The notes: generated by a model not told the origin, from the sequence alone. A stretch of 64,000 bases of DNA from Actinoallomurus sp963799975 (GCA_963799975.1 CAWCZF010000008.1:124001-188000); one strand, 5' to 3'. Shown: positions 48,636-57,103, numbered from the stretch's first letter. A program made the numbers and translations.

Positions 48636-50528
48636 GTGATCCCTGCCCTCATCCGCTCTCGCGCGTCACGCGTGGGACTGATCGTCGTCGCGCTGGGCGC
48701 GGTCGCCGCCGCGCCGCTGGCCGTGACCGGAGCTCCGCCCGCCGGCGCGGTCACCATCGCCGGCGCAACCACGTTGTCGGACAAGGTCTCGGTCGACTGG
48801 GCAGGCCGGCACCACCCGAGCCGCACCACCGACGTCCACCTGATCGCGTGGAACGACTTCCACGGGAACCTCGAACCGGCCAGCCTCACCCAGTACGGCC
48901 AGTTCGCCGGCGGCGCCGCCTTCCTCGCCAAGGCCGTGCACGACAAGCAGCAGGCGTACGGCGCCCGGCAGGCGACCGTCATGGCCGGTGACAACATCGG
49001 CGCCAGTCCCCTCGCCAACGGCCTCTTCAAGGAAGAGCCGGCCACGATCATGGCGAACCTCATGAACGTGGACTTCTCCTCGGTCGGCAACCACGAGTTC
49101 GACAAGGGCCGCGCCGAGCTCGAACGCATCCAGCACGGCGGCTGCGCGCCGACCGGCTGCACCGCGGCGCCGTACACGATCAAGCGGCACGGGCGGCTCA
49201 CCACGACGAACACCTTCCCGGGCGCCAAATTCAAGTACCTGTCCGCGAACGTCATCAAGGACTCGACCCACCAGCCGCTGTTCCCGGCGTACGGGATCAA
49301 GCGGTTCCCCTCCACGAGCGGCCGCCCGATCTCGATCGGCTTCATCGGCGAGGTCCTCCAGGCGACGCCGACGGTCGTCACGCCGAGCGGCATCGCGGGC
49401 CTGAGCTTCGTGGACGAGGCGACGGCGGCCAACAAGGCGGCACGCGACCTGGCCAAGCGCGGCGTGCACATCCCGGTGCTGGTCATCCACCAGGGCGGCT
49501 TCCAGACGCCGTCGGCGACCGCACCGAACGGCTGCGCGGGCAACCTGGCCGGCAGCGACATCGAGAAGATCGCCAAGAACCTCGACCCGTCGATCAAGGT
49601 GATCGTGTCGGGCCACACGCACGTGGAGTACCGCTGCACCATCACGATCAACGGCGTGACGCGGCTCATCACCAGCGCTTCGTCGTTCGGCCGGATGCTG
49701 AGCGACATCAAGCTGACCGTCGACAACCGGACCGGCACGCTGGTCGCCGCGGACGCCGTCGACTCGATCGTGCAGAACGCGCTGAACACCCCCGGTACGG
49801 GCGTCACGCGCGTCGACGACCCGAGCAAGGCCGACCCGGCGGTGGCCAAGGTCGTCCAGCAGTACGTCACCGCGTCCGCGCCGCTGGCCAACAGGGTCAT
49901 CGGAAAGATCCAGGGTGACCTGACCCGGACCCCGTCGGCTCTCGGTGAGTCCACGCTCGGCGACGTCGTCTCCGACGCACAGCTCGCGGCCACGTCGGCC
50001 CCGGACAAGGGCGGCGCGCAGATCGCCCTGATGAACCCCGGCGGCGTACGCGCGGACATGAAGGTCGGCGACATCTCCTCGGGCGGCGAGGCACCGGGCG
50101 AGGTCACGTACGGCGAGGCGTACACGGTGCAGCCGTTCGGCAACAGCCTGGTCACCAAGACGATGACCGGCGACATGCTGAAGCGGGTGCTGGAGCAGAA
50201 CTTCGTCGGCTGCGGTGGCCAGATCTCGGCCAAGACGCTCCAGGTCTCGTCCACGCTGAAGTACGAGTCGGACCCGACGGCGGCGACGTGTGACGGCAAG
50301 GTCGGCAAGATCTGGGTGAACGGCGCCCTGATCACCCCGACCACCAGCGTACGGGTGACGATGAACAACTTCCTGGCGTCCGGCGGCGACGGGTACACCG
50401 TCTTCAACGAGGGCACCGACCCCCTCGGCGGCGGCCAGGACATCGACTCGTTCGCGGACTACCTGGGCGCGGCGGGCACCACGGGCGTGACGGTGCCGAG
50501 CCTGGACCGGATCGTGCCGGTGGCCTAG
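48636..50528 (+). CDS. Secreted 5'-nucleotidase / metallophosphatase
   Basis: A 630-residue exported enzyme. GTG 48636 follows CGGAGGAAC, and the protein starts with a signal peptide of about 35 residues. The metal-binding motifs of the N-terminal domain are WNDFHGNLEP, MAGDNIGASP, VGNHEFDKG and GHTHVEY. The C-terminal 5'-nucleotidase domain contains NPGGVRADMK and TYGEAYTVQPFGNSLV. It releases phosphate from extracellular nucleotides. A hairpin terminator follows. Confidence 0.95.
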   Translation: MIPALIRSRASRVGLIVVALGAVAAAPLAVTGAPPAGAVTIAGATTLSDKVSVDWAGRHHPSRTTDVHLIAWNDFHGNLEPASLTQYGQFAGGAAFLAKAVHDKQQAYGARQATVMAGDNIGASPLANGLFKEEPATIMANLMNVDFSSVGNHEFDKGRAELERIQHGGCAPTGCTAAPYTIKRHGRLTTTNTFPGAKFKYLSANVIKDSTHQPLFPAYGIKRFPSTSGRPISIGFIGEVLQATPTVVTPSGIAGLSFVDEATAANKAARDLAKRGVHIPVLVIHQGGFQTPSATAPNGCAGNLAGSDIEKIAKNLDPSIKVIVSGHTHVEYRCTITINGVTRLITSASSFGRMLSDIKLTVDNRTGTLVAADAVDSIVQNALNTPGTGVTRVDDPSKADPAVAKVVQQYVTASAPLANRVIGKIQGDLTRTPSALGESTLGDVVSDAQLAATSAPDKGGAQIALMNPGGVRADMKVGDISSGGEAPGEVTYGEAYTVQPFGNSLVTKTMTGDMLKRVLEQNFVGCGGQISAKTLQVSSTLKYESDPTAATCDGKVGKIWVNGALITPTTSVRVTMNNFLASGGDGYTVFNEGTDPLGGGQDIDSFADYLGAAGTTGVTVPSLDRIVPVA

Positions 50529-50550
50529 CTCTCAACTCTCACGACCGACC

Positions 50551-50583
50551 GGGCGGCGTCTCCTTATCTTGGGGGCGCCGCCC
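50551..50583 (+). terminator. Hairpin terminator after the nucleotidase gene
   Basis: GGGCGGCG (50551-50558) pairs with CGCCGCCC (50576-50583) around a loop of 17 bases, followed by GTTTCCT. It lies between convergent genes. Confidence 0.65.
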
Positions 50584-50588
50584 GTTTC

Positions 50589-51014
50589 CTATTCGAGCAT
50601 CTTCGTGAGGAGCGTGCCGAGGCGTCTGCGCTCGGCCGCGGCGAGGGTGCGGGTCAACGGCCCGACGAGGTGACCGATCCTCTCGGTGAGCACGCCGGCG
50701 AGCGCCCGCCCGTCCTCGGTGAGACTGATCCGTACGGCTCGCCCGTCCTCGTCGCTGGCGTCCCGCCGCAGGAGGCCGCGCCCGACCGCGCGGTCGACCA
50801 GCCCGCTCACCGAGGACCGCTCCAGCCCGAGATGCGTCGCGAGTGCCGCCATGGTCGGCTCGCGGTCGCGCAGGATCGCCAGGACCCGTAGCTGGGTGAG
50901 CGACAGGTCGTGCTCTGCCGCGGCGCGCGTCAGCAGGGCGATCACGGTGAACGAGACCTGCACGAGGCCGTCCATCACCTCGTCGTCGCGGGCCGGGTCC
51001 TGGCGTGCCGTCAT
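50589..51014 (-). CDS. MarR-family transcriptional regulator
   Basis: A winged-helix protein of about 141 residues. LTQLRVLAILRDREPTMAAL and LGLERSSVSGLVDRAVGRG form the DNA-binding part and VRISLTEDGRAL the wing. ATG 51014 is preferred over 51035. It is divergent from an oxidoreductase, and a TAGTTCGT pair lies between them, so it probably represses that gene. Confidence 0.93.
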   Translation of the reverse strand: MTARQDPARDDEVMDGLVQVSFTVIALLTRAAAEHDLSLTQLRVLAILRDREPTMAALATHLGLERSSVSGLVDRAVGRGLLRRDASDEDGRAVRISLTEDGRALAGVLTERIGHLVGPLTRTLAAAERRRLGTLLTKMLE

Positions 51015-51035
51015 GCCTGCCAGCCTAGCTTGCAC

Positions 51036-51069
51036 TAGTTCGTACTACCAGCTAATTTAGTTCGTGATA
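51036..51069. promoter_or_regulatory. TAGTTCGT direct repeat between marR and oxidoreductase
   Basis: TAGTTCGTACTA (51036-51047, with TAGT/ACTA arms) and TAGTTCGTGATA (51058-51069) are spaced 22 bases apart, two helical turns. Two sites on one DNA face between divergent genes fit a MarR operator. Confidence 0.55.
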
Positions 51070-51096
51070 CCACTCATTTTATTCGGAGGGGTCCTC

Positions 51097-52026
51097 ATGC
51101 GCGCAGCGGTCGTCACGTCGTTCGGCACGCCACCGACCTGCCAGGATCTCCCCGCGCCGGCACCGCGTGCGCCCGACGAGGTCGTGGTCGACGTGCTCGC
51201 CGCCGGCCTGCATCCGCGCGTACGGTCCCAGGCAGACGGTTCGCACTACACCGGCTCCGGGGAGTTGCCCCTGGTGCCCGGCATCGACGGTGTGGGCCGC
51301 GCTCCGGACGGCACGCTGCGCTACTTCGTCCTGCCCGACCAGACGATCGGGTCGATGGCCGAGCAGACCGTCGTCGACCTGCGCCGCAGCGTCGTCCTGC
51401 CGGAGGACGGCGACCCGGTCCTCATCGCCGCGGCCATGAACCCCGCCATGTCCTCATGGGTCGCCCTCCGCCGGCGCATCACCTTCCAGGCCGGCCAGAA
51501 CGTCCTGGTCCTTGGCGCGACGGGCAACGCCGGAAGAATGGCCGTCCAGGTCGCCCGGCGGCTGGGCGCCGCTCACGTCATCGGCGCCGGACGCCGGGTC
51601 GCGGCCCTCGCCGAGTCAGGCGCCGACTCCGTCGTCTCCCTGGACGCCGACCGACTCGGTGCGGCGGCCGGCGAGGTCGACGTCGTCCTCGACTATCTCT
51701 GGGGCCACCCGACGGCCGAGGCGATGCGCGGCGTCGTCATGAACCGTACGGACCGAGGACGGCCGCTGACCTGGATCGAGATCGGCTCCGTCGCCGGCCC
51801 CGAGGCGGCGATCCCCTCGGCCGCCCTCCGCGCCGCACGCCTTCAGATCGTCGGCAGCGGGCAGGGCTCGGTCCCGGCCCGTGACATCCTGGCCGAACTC
51901 CCCGCCCTGGCCGCCGAGATCACCGGCGGCACCTTCGCGATCGACGCGCGTACGGTCCCGCTCACGGAGGTCGAGGCGGCCTGGAAGGACACGGGCGGCG
52001 GCCGTCGCATCGTCATCGTGCCCTGA
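51097..52026 (+). CDS. Zinc-type alcohol dehydrogenase-like / quinone oxidoreductase
   Basis: A 309-residue MDR-superfamily enzyme. ATG 51097 follows GGAGGGG. The N-terminal GroES-like domain is shorter than in classical ADHs and lacks the zinc Cys set. The cofactor motif VLVLGATGNAGRMAVQVARR is intact. It is likely an NADPH-dependent quinone or enone reductase, controlled by the divergent MarR. Confidence 0.88.
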   Translation: MRAAVVTSFGTPPTCQDLPAPAPRAPDEVVVDVLAAGLHPRVRSQADGSHYTGSGELPLVPGIDGVGRAPDGTLRYFVLPDQTIGSMAEQTVVDLRRSVVLPEDGDPVLIAAAMNPAMSSWVALRRRITFQAGQNVLVLGATGNAGRMAVQVARRLGAAHVIGAGRRVAALAESGADSVVSLDADRLGAAAGEVDVVLDYLWGHPTAEAMRGVVMNRTDRGRPLTWIEIGSVAGPEAAIPSAALRAARLQIVGSGQGSVPARDILAELPALAAEITGGTFAIDARTVPLTEVEAAWKDTGGGRRIVIVP

Positions 52027-52031
52027 CCGTC

Positions 52032-52595
52032 TCAGCGCAGTACGCGCGTGACGGCCTCGCGGACCAGGGCACGGACGCGGGGTGCGTCGTCGAGGGCGCC
52101 GGCGATGACCAGGCCGTCGCGGAGCATGGCGAGCATCGTCGCCGTACGGTCCGGGTCCGGGTGGCCGGCCTTGACGAGCAGGTCGCGCAGGACGCCGACG
52201 AACCATGCGCGATGTGCGGCGGCCACCTGGCGTACCGGGTGCCGGGGGTCGGGGTACTCCGCGGCGGCGTTGATGAACGCACAGCCGCGAAAGCCCGGTC
52301 CGCACGTGGCCTCGCCCAGGGCGTCGAACACCGACAGGATCCGGTCCTCTGCCGTCTCTCCGTCCGGGACCGTCATCCGCCGGGTCCGTAGGTGCTGCTC
52401 CTCCAGGTAGGCGCACACGAGGTCGTCCTTGGACGGGAAGTGGTGGTAGAAGGTCGCCTTCGCCACGGCCGCCTCGGCGATGACCCGGTCGACGCCGACC
52501 GCGTGGATGCCCTCGGCGTAGAACAGGCTGCTCGCGGCGTCGAGCACCCGTCTCTTGGCGGGGCTCTCCTGTGGCCGTACGACGGTCTCCGTCAC
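52032..52595 (-). CDS. TetR/AcrR-family regulator
   Basis: A 187-residue TetR protein. The helix-turn-helix is VGVDRVIAEAAVAKATFYHH followed by FPSKDDLVCAYLEE. A TetR_C domain with CGPGFRGCAFINAAAEYPDP follows; its two nearby Cys might sense oxidants (inference). It is divergent from the Ohr gene, with two dyads in the gap, and convergent with the oxidoreductase. Confidence 0.95.
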   Translation of the reverse strand: MTETVVRPQESPAKRRVLDAASSLFYAEGIHAVGVDRVIAEAAVAKATFYHHFPSKDDLVCAYLEEQHLRTRRMTVPDGETAEDRILSVFDALGEATCGPGFRGCAFINAAAEYPDPRHPVRQVAAAHRAWFVGVLRDLLVKAGHPDPDRTATMLAMLRDGLVIAGALDDAPRVRALVREAVTRVLR

Positions 52596-52610
52596 GTCTT
52601 TGACATTACC

Positions 52611-52653
52611 AGACAGATCTGTCTACTCTGAGGATATCCAGACAGGTCTGTCT
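52611..52653. promoter_or_regulatory. Two AGACAG-NN-CTGTCT operators between tetR and ohr
   Basis: AGACAGATCTGTCT (52611-52624) is a perfect 14-base palindrome, and AGACAGGTCTGTCT (52640-52653) has perfect 6-base arms. Their starts are 29 bases apart. TTGACA (52600-52605) and TACTCT (52624-52629) flank the first site at an 18-base spacing, so binding would block the ohr promoter. Confidence 0.85.
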
Positions 52654-52669
52654 AGTCAAGGAGCCCGTC

Positions 52670-53083
52670 ATGAGCGCCATCTACACCGCGATCGCCACCG
52701 CCTCCGGCCGGGACGGTCGCGCGGTCAGCTCGGACAAGAAGCTCGACGTCACGCTGGCCAGCCCCGAGGAGATGGGCGGCACCGGCGAGGGGACCAACCC
52801 CGAACAGCTCTTCGCGGCCGGCTACGCCGCCTGCTTCACGAGCGCGATGGGCGTGGTCGCCGGCAAGAAGGACCTCGACATCGCCGACGCGTCGGTGACC
52901 GCCGAGGTCGGTGTCGGCCCGGACGGCACCGGCGGCTTCGCACTCGAGGTGACACTCCGCGTCGAACTGCCGGAGAGCATCCCGGCCGACGCACGCCGCG
53001 AGCTGGTCGACGCCGCCCACCAGGTCTGCCCGTACTCCAACGCCACGCGCGGCAACATCCCGGTCGAGCTCGTCATCGAGTAA
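52670..53083 (+). CDS. Organic hydroperoxide resistance protein (Ohr/OsmC)
   Basis: Ohr is a thiol peroxidase that reduces organic hydroperoxides. The two catalytic Cys are in AAGYAACFTSAM and HQVCPYSNATRGN. The Arg and Glu of the active site are also present. Length of 137 residues is normal. ATG 52670 follows AAGGAG. Control by a TetR instead of the usual OhrR (MarR) is notable. Confidence 0.96.
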   Translation: MSAIYTAIATASGRDGRAVSSDKKLDVTLASPEEMGGTGEGTNPEQLFAAGYAACFTSAMGVVAGKKDLDIADASVTAEVGVGPDGTGGFALEVTLRVELPESIPADARRELVDAAHQVCPYSNATRGNIPVELVIE

Positions 53084-53171
53084 GCCCCGCCGATCCACGC
53101 GCCCCCCGGAGCCCACCCGCTTGGGTTCGGGGGCGTTTCACGCTTCCTTCATCCCGGCGCCGCCGTACGGG

Positions 53172-53759
53172 TCACGAGACCTGGTCGGCGGTACGACGCG
53201 AGACGCGGAAGACGCGGACGACCTCGCTCATCCGGTCGGTCGAGATCTCCTCGGCGCGGTCGCCGTACGCTCCGCGCCCGGCCCGGCGCAGCACCCAGCG
53301 TGGCACCGGCCCGGCCGACCGGTTGGCCGCGTGCCAGCGCTCGGTCAGCTCGCCGAGGCCCTGCCGCGCCTGCGCGAACGTGTGACCGGGCAGATCCACC
53401 TGCCGCGACTGCCGCGCGGCGGTCTCGGCCGACTGGTAAGCCTTGGCGGCCTCGACGGCCTGGCTCTCCCTGCGCGCCGGGCCGACCATGCTGATGATCG
53501 TGGTGAGCATCGCGGCGACCAGGGCGAGAGCGCCGGCGACGATCGGGAACCGGTTCCCGGCGAGCACCACGCTCCCCGCCACCCCGGCCGCGACCACCGC
53601 GCACGACCCGAGCCCCAGGTTGATGAACCGCCAAAGGCTAACGGTCTCCGACTGCGCCCGCGCCGCGCGCGAGCAGATCTCCTCGATCCGGCAGAACTCG
53701 GCCGCGACCGCCACACGCCACGTGGGTTCGATCCCGCCGAACAGCTCCTTCTCGGCCAT
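53172..53759 (-). CDS. Two-TM protein, SLATT/DUF4231-like
   Basis: A 195-residue protein with an N-terminal helix (WRVAVAAEFCRIEEICSRAA), two adjacent TM helices (GLGSCAVVAAGVAGSVVLAG and FPIVAGALALVAAMLTTIIS) and a long helical tail with ELTERWHAANR. The plan of an N-terminal helix, 2 TM and cytoplasmic helices fits SLATT-type proteins, which are predicted pore-forming effectors of bacterial conflict systems. No partner synthase or sensor gene is adjacent, so the assignment is tentative. Confidence 0.6.
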   Translation of the reverse strand: MAEKELFGGIEPTWRVAVAAEFCRIEEICSRAARAQSETVSLWRFINLGLGSCAVVAAGVAGSVVLAGNRFPIVAGALALVAAMLTTIISMVGPARRESQAVEAAKAYQSAETAARQSRQVDLPGHTFAQARQGLGELTERWHAANRSAGPVPRWVLRRAGRGAYGDRAEEISTDRMSEVVRVFRVSRRTADQVS

Positions 53760-53892
53760 GGGGCATCTCCGATCACCTAGCCGACGATGTGCCAGATGAT
53801 TCAGCGGTCGCCCGCCGGCCGTGGCCCCGACAACGCAAATGAGGAACCCCCTTGACCGACGTATTGGCCGGCCCGCCGCCGAGTCCGTACTG

Positions 53893-54468
53893 TCACACCT
53901 TCGTACGGTGAAAGTTGAGGTAGGACCGCGAGGGAGTCGGCCCCCGCTGATCCTGGTACCGCGACCCGTGGTGCGCCGACCCGTACGGGTGCTCGACGGG
54001 GGAACTGGTCCGGAACAGGCACATCTGCCCGATCTTCATGCCGGGCCAGAGCTTGATCGGCAGAGTGGCCACATTCGACAGCTCGAGCGTGACGTGCCCG
54101 GAGAACCCAGGATCGATCCACCCGGCGGTCGAGTGCGTGAGCAGTCCAAGCCGCCCGAGAGAGGACTTCCCCTCCAACCGCGCCGCGAGATCGCCCGGCA
54201 ACCCGAAGATCTCGTACGTGGAGGCGAGCACGAACTCCCCGGGATGAAGGATGAACGCCTGCTCAGAGTCAACCTCGATGAGCCGCGTGAGGTCAGGCTG
54301 CTCGACGGCGGGGTCGATGTGGGGGTAACGGTGATTTTCAAACACCCTGAAGTACCGATCCAGCCGTACATCGACGCTGGACGGCTGAACCATCGCAGAG
54401 TCGTACGGGTCGATCTTCATACGCCCGGACTCGATCTCGGCCCGGAGATCACGATCGGAGAGCAGCAC
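53893..54468 (-). CDS. dcd: dCTP deaminase
   Basis: The 191-residue enzyme converts dCTP to dUTP (or to dUMP in bifunctional forms). It starts MLLSDRDLRAEIESGRM and has VQPSSVDVRLDRYF, LEGKSSLGRLGL and HSTAGWIDPGFSGHVTLELS with the catalytic Glu, all conserved. It neighbours tRNA-Gly, as commonly seen in actinobacteria. Confidence 0.97.
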   Translation of the reverse strand: MLLSDRDLRAEIESGRMKIDPYDSAMVQPSSVDVRLDRYFRVFENHRYPHIDPAVEQPDLTRLIEVDSEQAFILHPGEFVLASTYEIFGLPGDLAARLEGKSSLGRLGLLTHSTAGWIDPGFSGHVTLELSNVATLPIKLWPGMKIGQMCLFRTSSPVEHPYGSAHHGSRYQDQRGPTPSRSYLNFHRTKV

Positions 54469-54573
54469 AGGGTGAAACTACCGGTTACAGCGATGCAGGG
54501 TGCACCACCGCGCAGGACCGTGCCACAGAGATGAGAGCTTCCGGTACCATGTGCGAACGGCCCACGGGCCCCT

Positions 54574-54644
54574 GCGGGTGTAGTTCAATGGTAGAACTCC
54601 AGCTTCCCAAGCTGGTAGTGCGGGTTCGATTCCCGTCACCCGCT
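54574..54644 (+). tRNA. tRNA-Gly (CCC)
   Basis: The acceptor arms GCGGGTG (54574-54580) and CACCCGC (54637-54643) pair fully. The anticodon stem CCAGC/GCTGG encloses the loop TTCCCAA, giving anticodon CCC. The T-arm is GCGGG-TTCGATT-CCCGT. CCA is not encoded (TCA follows). Its 3' half is copied twice downstream. Confidence 0.96.
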
Positions 54645-54645
54645 C
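54604..54645 (+). repeat. att repeat copy A (3' end of the intact tRNA-Gly)
   Basis: This 42-base stretch from the anticodon loop to just past the tRNA end is identical to 56713-56754 and, over its last 35 bases, to 57972-58006. It marks the site used by tRNA-targeting integrases. Confidence 0.95.
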
Positions 54646-54653
54646 AGATGCCG

Positions 54654-54692
54654 AAAGCCCAGGCCAGGGACATGATCCCCAACCTGGGCTTT
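54654..54692 (-). terminator. Hairpin after integrase A
   Basis: AAAGCCCAGG (54654-54663) pairs perfectly with CCTGGGCTTT (54683-54692). It lies between the att repeat and the stop of the minus-strand integrase. Related hairpins follow the other two att copies. Confidence 0.75.
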
Positions 54693-54727
54693 GATCTTGA
54701 TAGGGCACGTGACCGGCCGCCGGGCAA

Positions 54728-55519
54728 TTAGACAACGGGCACCAGATCCCCCGCCGCACCGCCGTCGTCCTGGTCGTCGCCGCCATCGGGAGTGTTGCGA
54801 GTCTCCTTCAGGAGCGCGTCCAGCCCTTCCGCCACCTTCCGGTCAGCCTTGTTCGAGGCGTGCTGATAGATCAACGCGGCCCGCTCGTTGTCATGCCCCA
54901 TGCGCGCCATCAGGTTCCGGAGCGAGACGCCCATGTCGGCCGTCAGGGTGTTGCCCGTGTGACGGAGATCGTGGAAATGCAGGCCGGGCATCCCCAGCGC
55001 GGACACCACGTGAATCCACCGGGTGATCTTGTTGAAGTTGCTTCGCCGCAGCGGTCCGCCCTTGATTCCGGAGAAGACGAGTGCGTCCTCATCAGGCTTG
55101 GTGAACTTGTTCAGGTGAGCTCTGATGTCCGGAATGATCGACGCCGGGATGTTCACCGTCCGCCGGCCAGCGCGGGACTTGGGCGGACCGAGAAGCATCT
55201 TCCCGTTGTCCTGCTCTGTGTAGGCGAAACGGACGCGGACGCTCCCGGCGTCTAGATCGATATCCCGCCGCTTGAGCGCGGTCACTTCTCCCCACCGCAG
55301 GCTCGCGAAGGCGGCCAGCAGTACGAGCCCCCGGTACCGGTCATCGTGCGTCGTGTCGGCCTTCCCCGTCTCGGCCAGGTCCCACAGCGCACGGGCAGCA
55401 GCCGCCGAGTGGAGAAGGTCTCCGGGCACCCCGACCACATCCGGACCGTTCAGAGGCACTGGTGGCCTGTTCTCCGGGATAGTGGGACGACGACGCAGAC
55501 TTGGCCAGATGGGCAGCAT
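54728..55519 (-). CDS. Tyrosine recombinase/integrase, catalytic domain only
   Basis: The 263-residue frame is the C-terminal catalytic domain of an AICE/phage-type integrase. All active-site residues are visible: Arg in LRWGEVTALKRRDID, Lys in GPPKSRAGRRTVNIP, His-x-x-Arg in FHDLRHTGNTL, His in ARMGHDNER and Tyr in ALIYQHASNKAD. The N-terminal SAM-like core-binding domain and arm-binding domain (about 130 residues) are absent; the frame begins with a poor start (MLPIWPSLRRRP). It is probably 5'-truncated and inactive. It lies right beside att copy A, as usual for such elements. Confidence 0.85.
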   Translation of the reverse strand: MLPIWPSLRRRPTIPENRPPVPLNGPDVVGVPGDLLHSAAAARALWDLAETGKADTTHDDRYRGLVLLAAFASLRWGEVTALKRRDIDLDAGSVRVRFAYTEQDNGKMLLGPPKSRAGRRTVNIPASIIPDIRAHLNKFTKPDEDALVFSGIKGGPLRRSNFNKITRWIHVVSALGMPGLHFHDLRHTGNTLTADMGVSLRNLMARMGHDNERAALIYQHASNKADRKVAEGLDALLKETRNTPDGGDDQDDGGAAGDLVPVV

Positions 55520-55820
55520 CTGTCATGGGTCCGGGACGGCTCGAGATGCGCTGCGATCAAGACCCGACCGACCTGCGAGTCGGCTGCGGGAGATCTCGGG
55601 ACTCTGCCGAATTTCGCTGTATTGGATCAAGGCGACGGCGCTCCGCGCCGCCGCAGGCCGCCCGCTCCGGCACGCCCTACGGGCGTGCGGCGTGGGCGCC
55701 GGTCCCTCCGGCCGTGCCGATCGGGCGGCCCAACGAAGCGAAGACCCCCGCGGCAACGCATCACCAAGACCCGCCACCGAGACCTTCAACATCGACACCG
55801 ACCGCCCTATCGTGACGGCC
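55520..55820. other. Gap upstream of truncated integrase, no gene seen
   Basis: Frames here are Arg/Pro-rich and inconsistent. The stretch probably contains the deletion junction that removed the integrase N-terminus, roughly at 55490-55560, but I cannot define it. Confidence 0.35.
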
Positions 55821-56105
55821 ATGGTCACCACCCCCGAGGCGCGCATGAAGCACTGGCAGCGCTGCATCCGCGACCAGCCCAAATGGCCATTTCACGTGCC
55901 AACCCGCTGCACCGATCCCCGGGACATCAAGGCATTGGCCGAACACCTGCAGCACGTCCACGGCGTAGGCCCGGCGTACCTGACCGGCTGGTACCCATCG
56001 ATCTACACCTGGGAGCAGCTGCTCGCCCGCCACCAGCACCATCACGACCGCAACGGCTGGGACACCCACGGCCACGCGGACATCCCCAACGTGAGCTGGC
56101 CCTGA
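55821..56105 (+). CDS. Small cargo protein, unknown
   Basis: A 94-residue protein from ATG 55821 with an even, natural composition: TTPEARMKHWQRCIRDQPKW, then HLQHVHGVGPAYLTGWYPSI and a His-rich HQHHHDRNGW. I do not recognise it. It lies between att copies A and B, so it is cargo of the integrated element. The longer frame upstream is not supported. Confidence 0.55.
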   Translation: MVTTPEARMKHWQRCIRDQPKWPFHVPTRCTDPRDIKALAEHLQHVHGVGPAYLTGWYPSIYTWEQLLARHQHHHDRNGWDTHGHADIPNVSWP

Positions 56106-56286
56106 CGAGCGGCGGGAGAACTGGATCGCTCTGGTCCTGCTCGCCCTGCTGCCGTTCAATCGCCTCCGGCGGGGGCCTCAGGCTCCGGGATGGCCCGTGG
56201 TGACGGGGCTGAGCTCGGTGGGTGGTTGAGGTGGAAGCCTGGTCAGGCCGGGAGGCGTGCGCGTAGAGCCACGCCACACTAGGGAC

Positions 56287-56565
56287 ATGACGCGCGATCC
56301 CGCCCGCTACGCCGGCGGTCAGAACACACGGTGGGACCTGGCGGCCTACAGCAACCAGGATGACCATCTGTGCGGACTGTTTCCGATCGCACGTGAGCAG
56401 TTCATCCGCGTCCGGGAGCTGTTCGACTACGGCGATGACGAATGGTTCGCCAACTCCTACCCGGTACGACCGGAGCTGTGGCCCCAGGTGATCGAGATAC
56501 TGTCCTGCCCACCTCCCGAGCCCGATAAGGCGTACTTCATCGAAGGCACCGCCACCGACTACTGA
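56287..56565 (+). CDS. Small cargo protein, unknown
   Basis: A 92-residue acidic protein from ATG 56287 (AGGGAC just upstream; the frame is open from 56257). WDLAAYSNQDDHLCGLFPIA and REQFIRVRELFDYGDDEWFA are clearly protein-like. I do not recognise the family. It lies 150 bases before att copy B. Confidence 0.55.
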   Translation: MTRDPARYAGGQNTRWDLAAYSNQDDHLCGLFPIAREQFIRVRELFDYGDDEWFANSYPVRPELWPQVIEILSCPPPEPDKAYFIEGTATDY

Positions 56566-56611
56566 TGCAGCGACGCCCCCGGTACGCCCAGGCCAGGGAG
56601 TCGGCTCGGGC

Positions 56612-56665
56612 AATTAGCGGGCAATTAGCTAGGGTGACCAGGGGTCAACAGGGGGCACTCGCGAG
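56612..56665. repeat. Conserved arm sequence upstream of att copy B
   Basis: The stretch with CAATTAGCTAGGGTGACCAG and CAACAGGGGGCA recurs in diverged form at 57866-57904 (AGCGTGCAACCGGCCAGGGTG, AACAGGGGGC), each about 70-110 bases before an att copy. This suggests that the arm binding region of attP-type sites was kept in both copies. Confidence 0.55.
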
Positions 56666-56712
56666 TACCGCCAGCCGCAGGTCAGCGACCATCGTCTCGG
56701 GGAACCAGACGA

Positions 56713-56754
56713 TTCCCAAGCTGGTAGTGCGGGTTCGATTCCCGTCACCCGCTC
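56713..56754 (+). repeat. att repeat copy B
   Basis: A 42-base exact copy of the tRNA-Gly 3' end (54604-54645), without the 5' half of a tRNA. It is a duplicated attachment site. Confidence 0.95.
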
Positions 56755-56762
56755 CGACGACG

Positions 56763-56799
56763 AAGGCCCAGGTCAGAGAATTTTCCCGAACCGGGCCTT
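56763..56799 (-). terminator. Hairpin after integrase remnant B
   Basis: AAGGCCC (56763-56769) pairs with GGGCCTT (56793-56799), with GG/CC extending past one bulge. It is a diverged copy of the hairpin at 54654-54692 and occupies the same place relative to att. Confidence 0.6.
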
Positions 56800-56845
56800 G
56801 ATCGTTTTCAGGGGTCGATCAGCCCCGTCCAGCAATTAACGGCAA

Positions 56846-57075
56846 TTAGGCCACGGGCACCAGGACGCCCGCCGCACGTCGTCGTCGCCCTCGTCGGGTC
56901 GTCGGCGTCGCGCTGAGCCTTCAGGAGTTCATCGAGGCCGTGGGCGATGGCCTGGTCCGCCTTGTTGGTGGCGTGCTGGTAGATGAGCGCGGCCCGCTCG
57001 TTGTCACGGCCCATGCGTTGCATGAGGTCTTTCGTCGTCGCGCCAGGCGAGGCGACGAGCATGTTCCCGGTAAGC
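56846..57075 (-). pseudogene. C-terminal remnant of a second integrase
   Basis: From LTGNMLVASPGATTKDLMQR the translation matches the end of integrase A (MGHDNERAALIYQHASNKAD versus MGRDNERAALIYQHATNKAD here). The catalytic Tyr is present, but the His before it is Arg and all upstream catalytic residues are missing. A frameshift near 56880 is needed to reach the TAA at 56846-56848 that matches the integrase A stop. It is clearly non-functional. Confidence 0.85.
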
Positions 57076-57103
57076 CGGTCGAGTCGTCCCCCGACCGCCT
57101 GAT

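Noticed and set aside
54478..54786. Minus-strand ORF with VTGIEPALPAWEAGVLPLNY
   Set aside because: This is the well-known artefact frame antisense to a tRNA gene; it overlaps tRNA-Gly fully.
56700..56760. A second tRNA-Gly gene
   Set aside because: Only the anticodon loop to 3' end is present; the acceptor and D-arm 5' half are missing. It is an att repeat.
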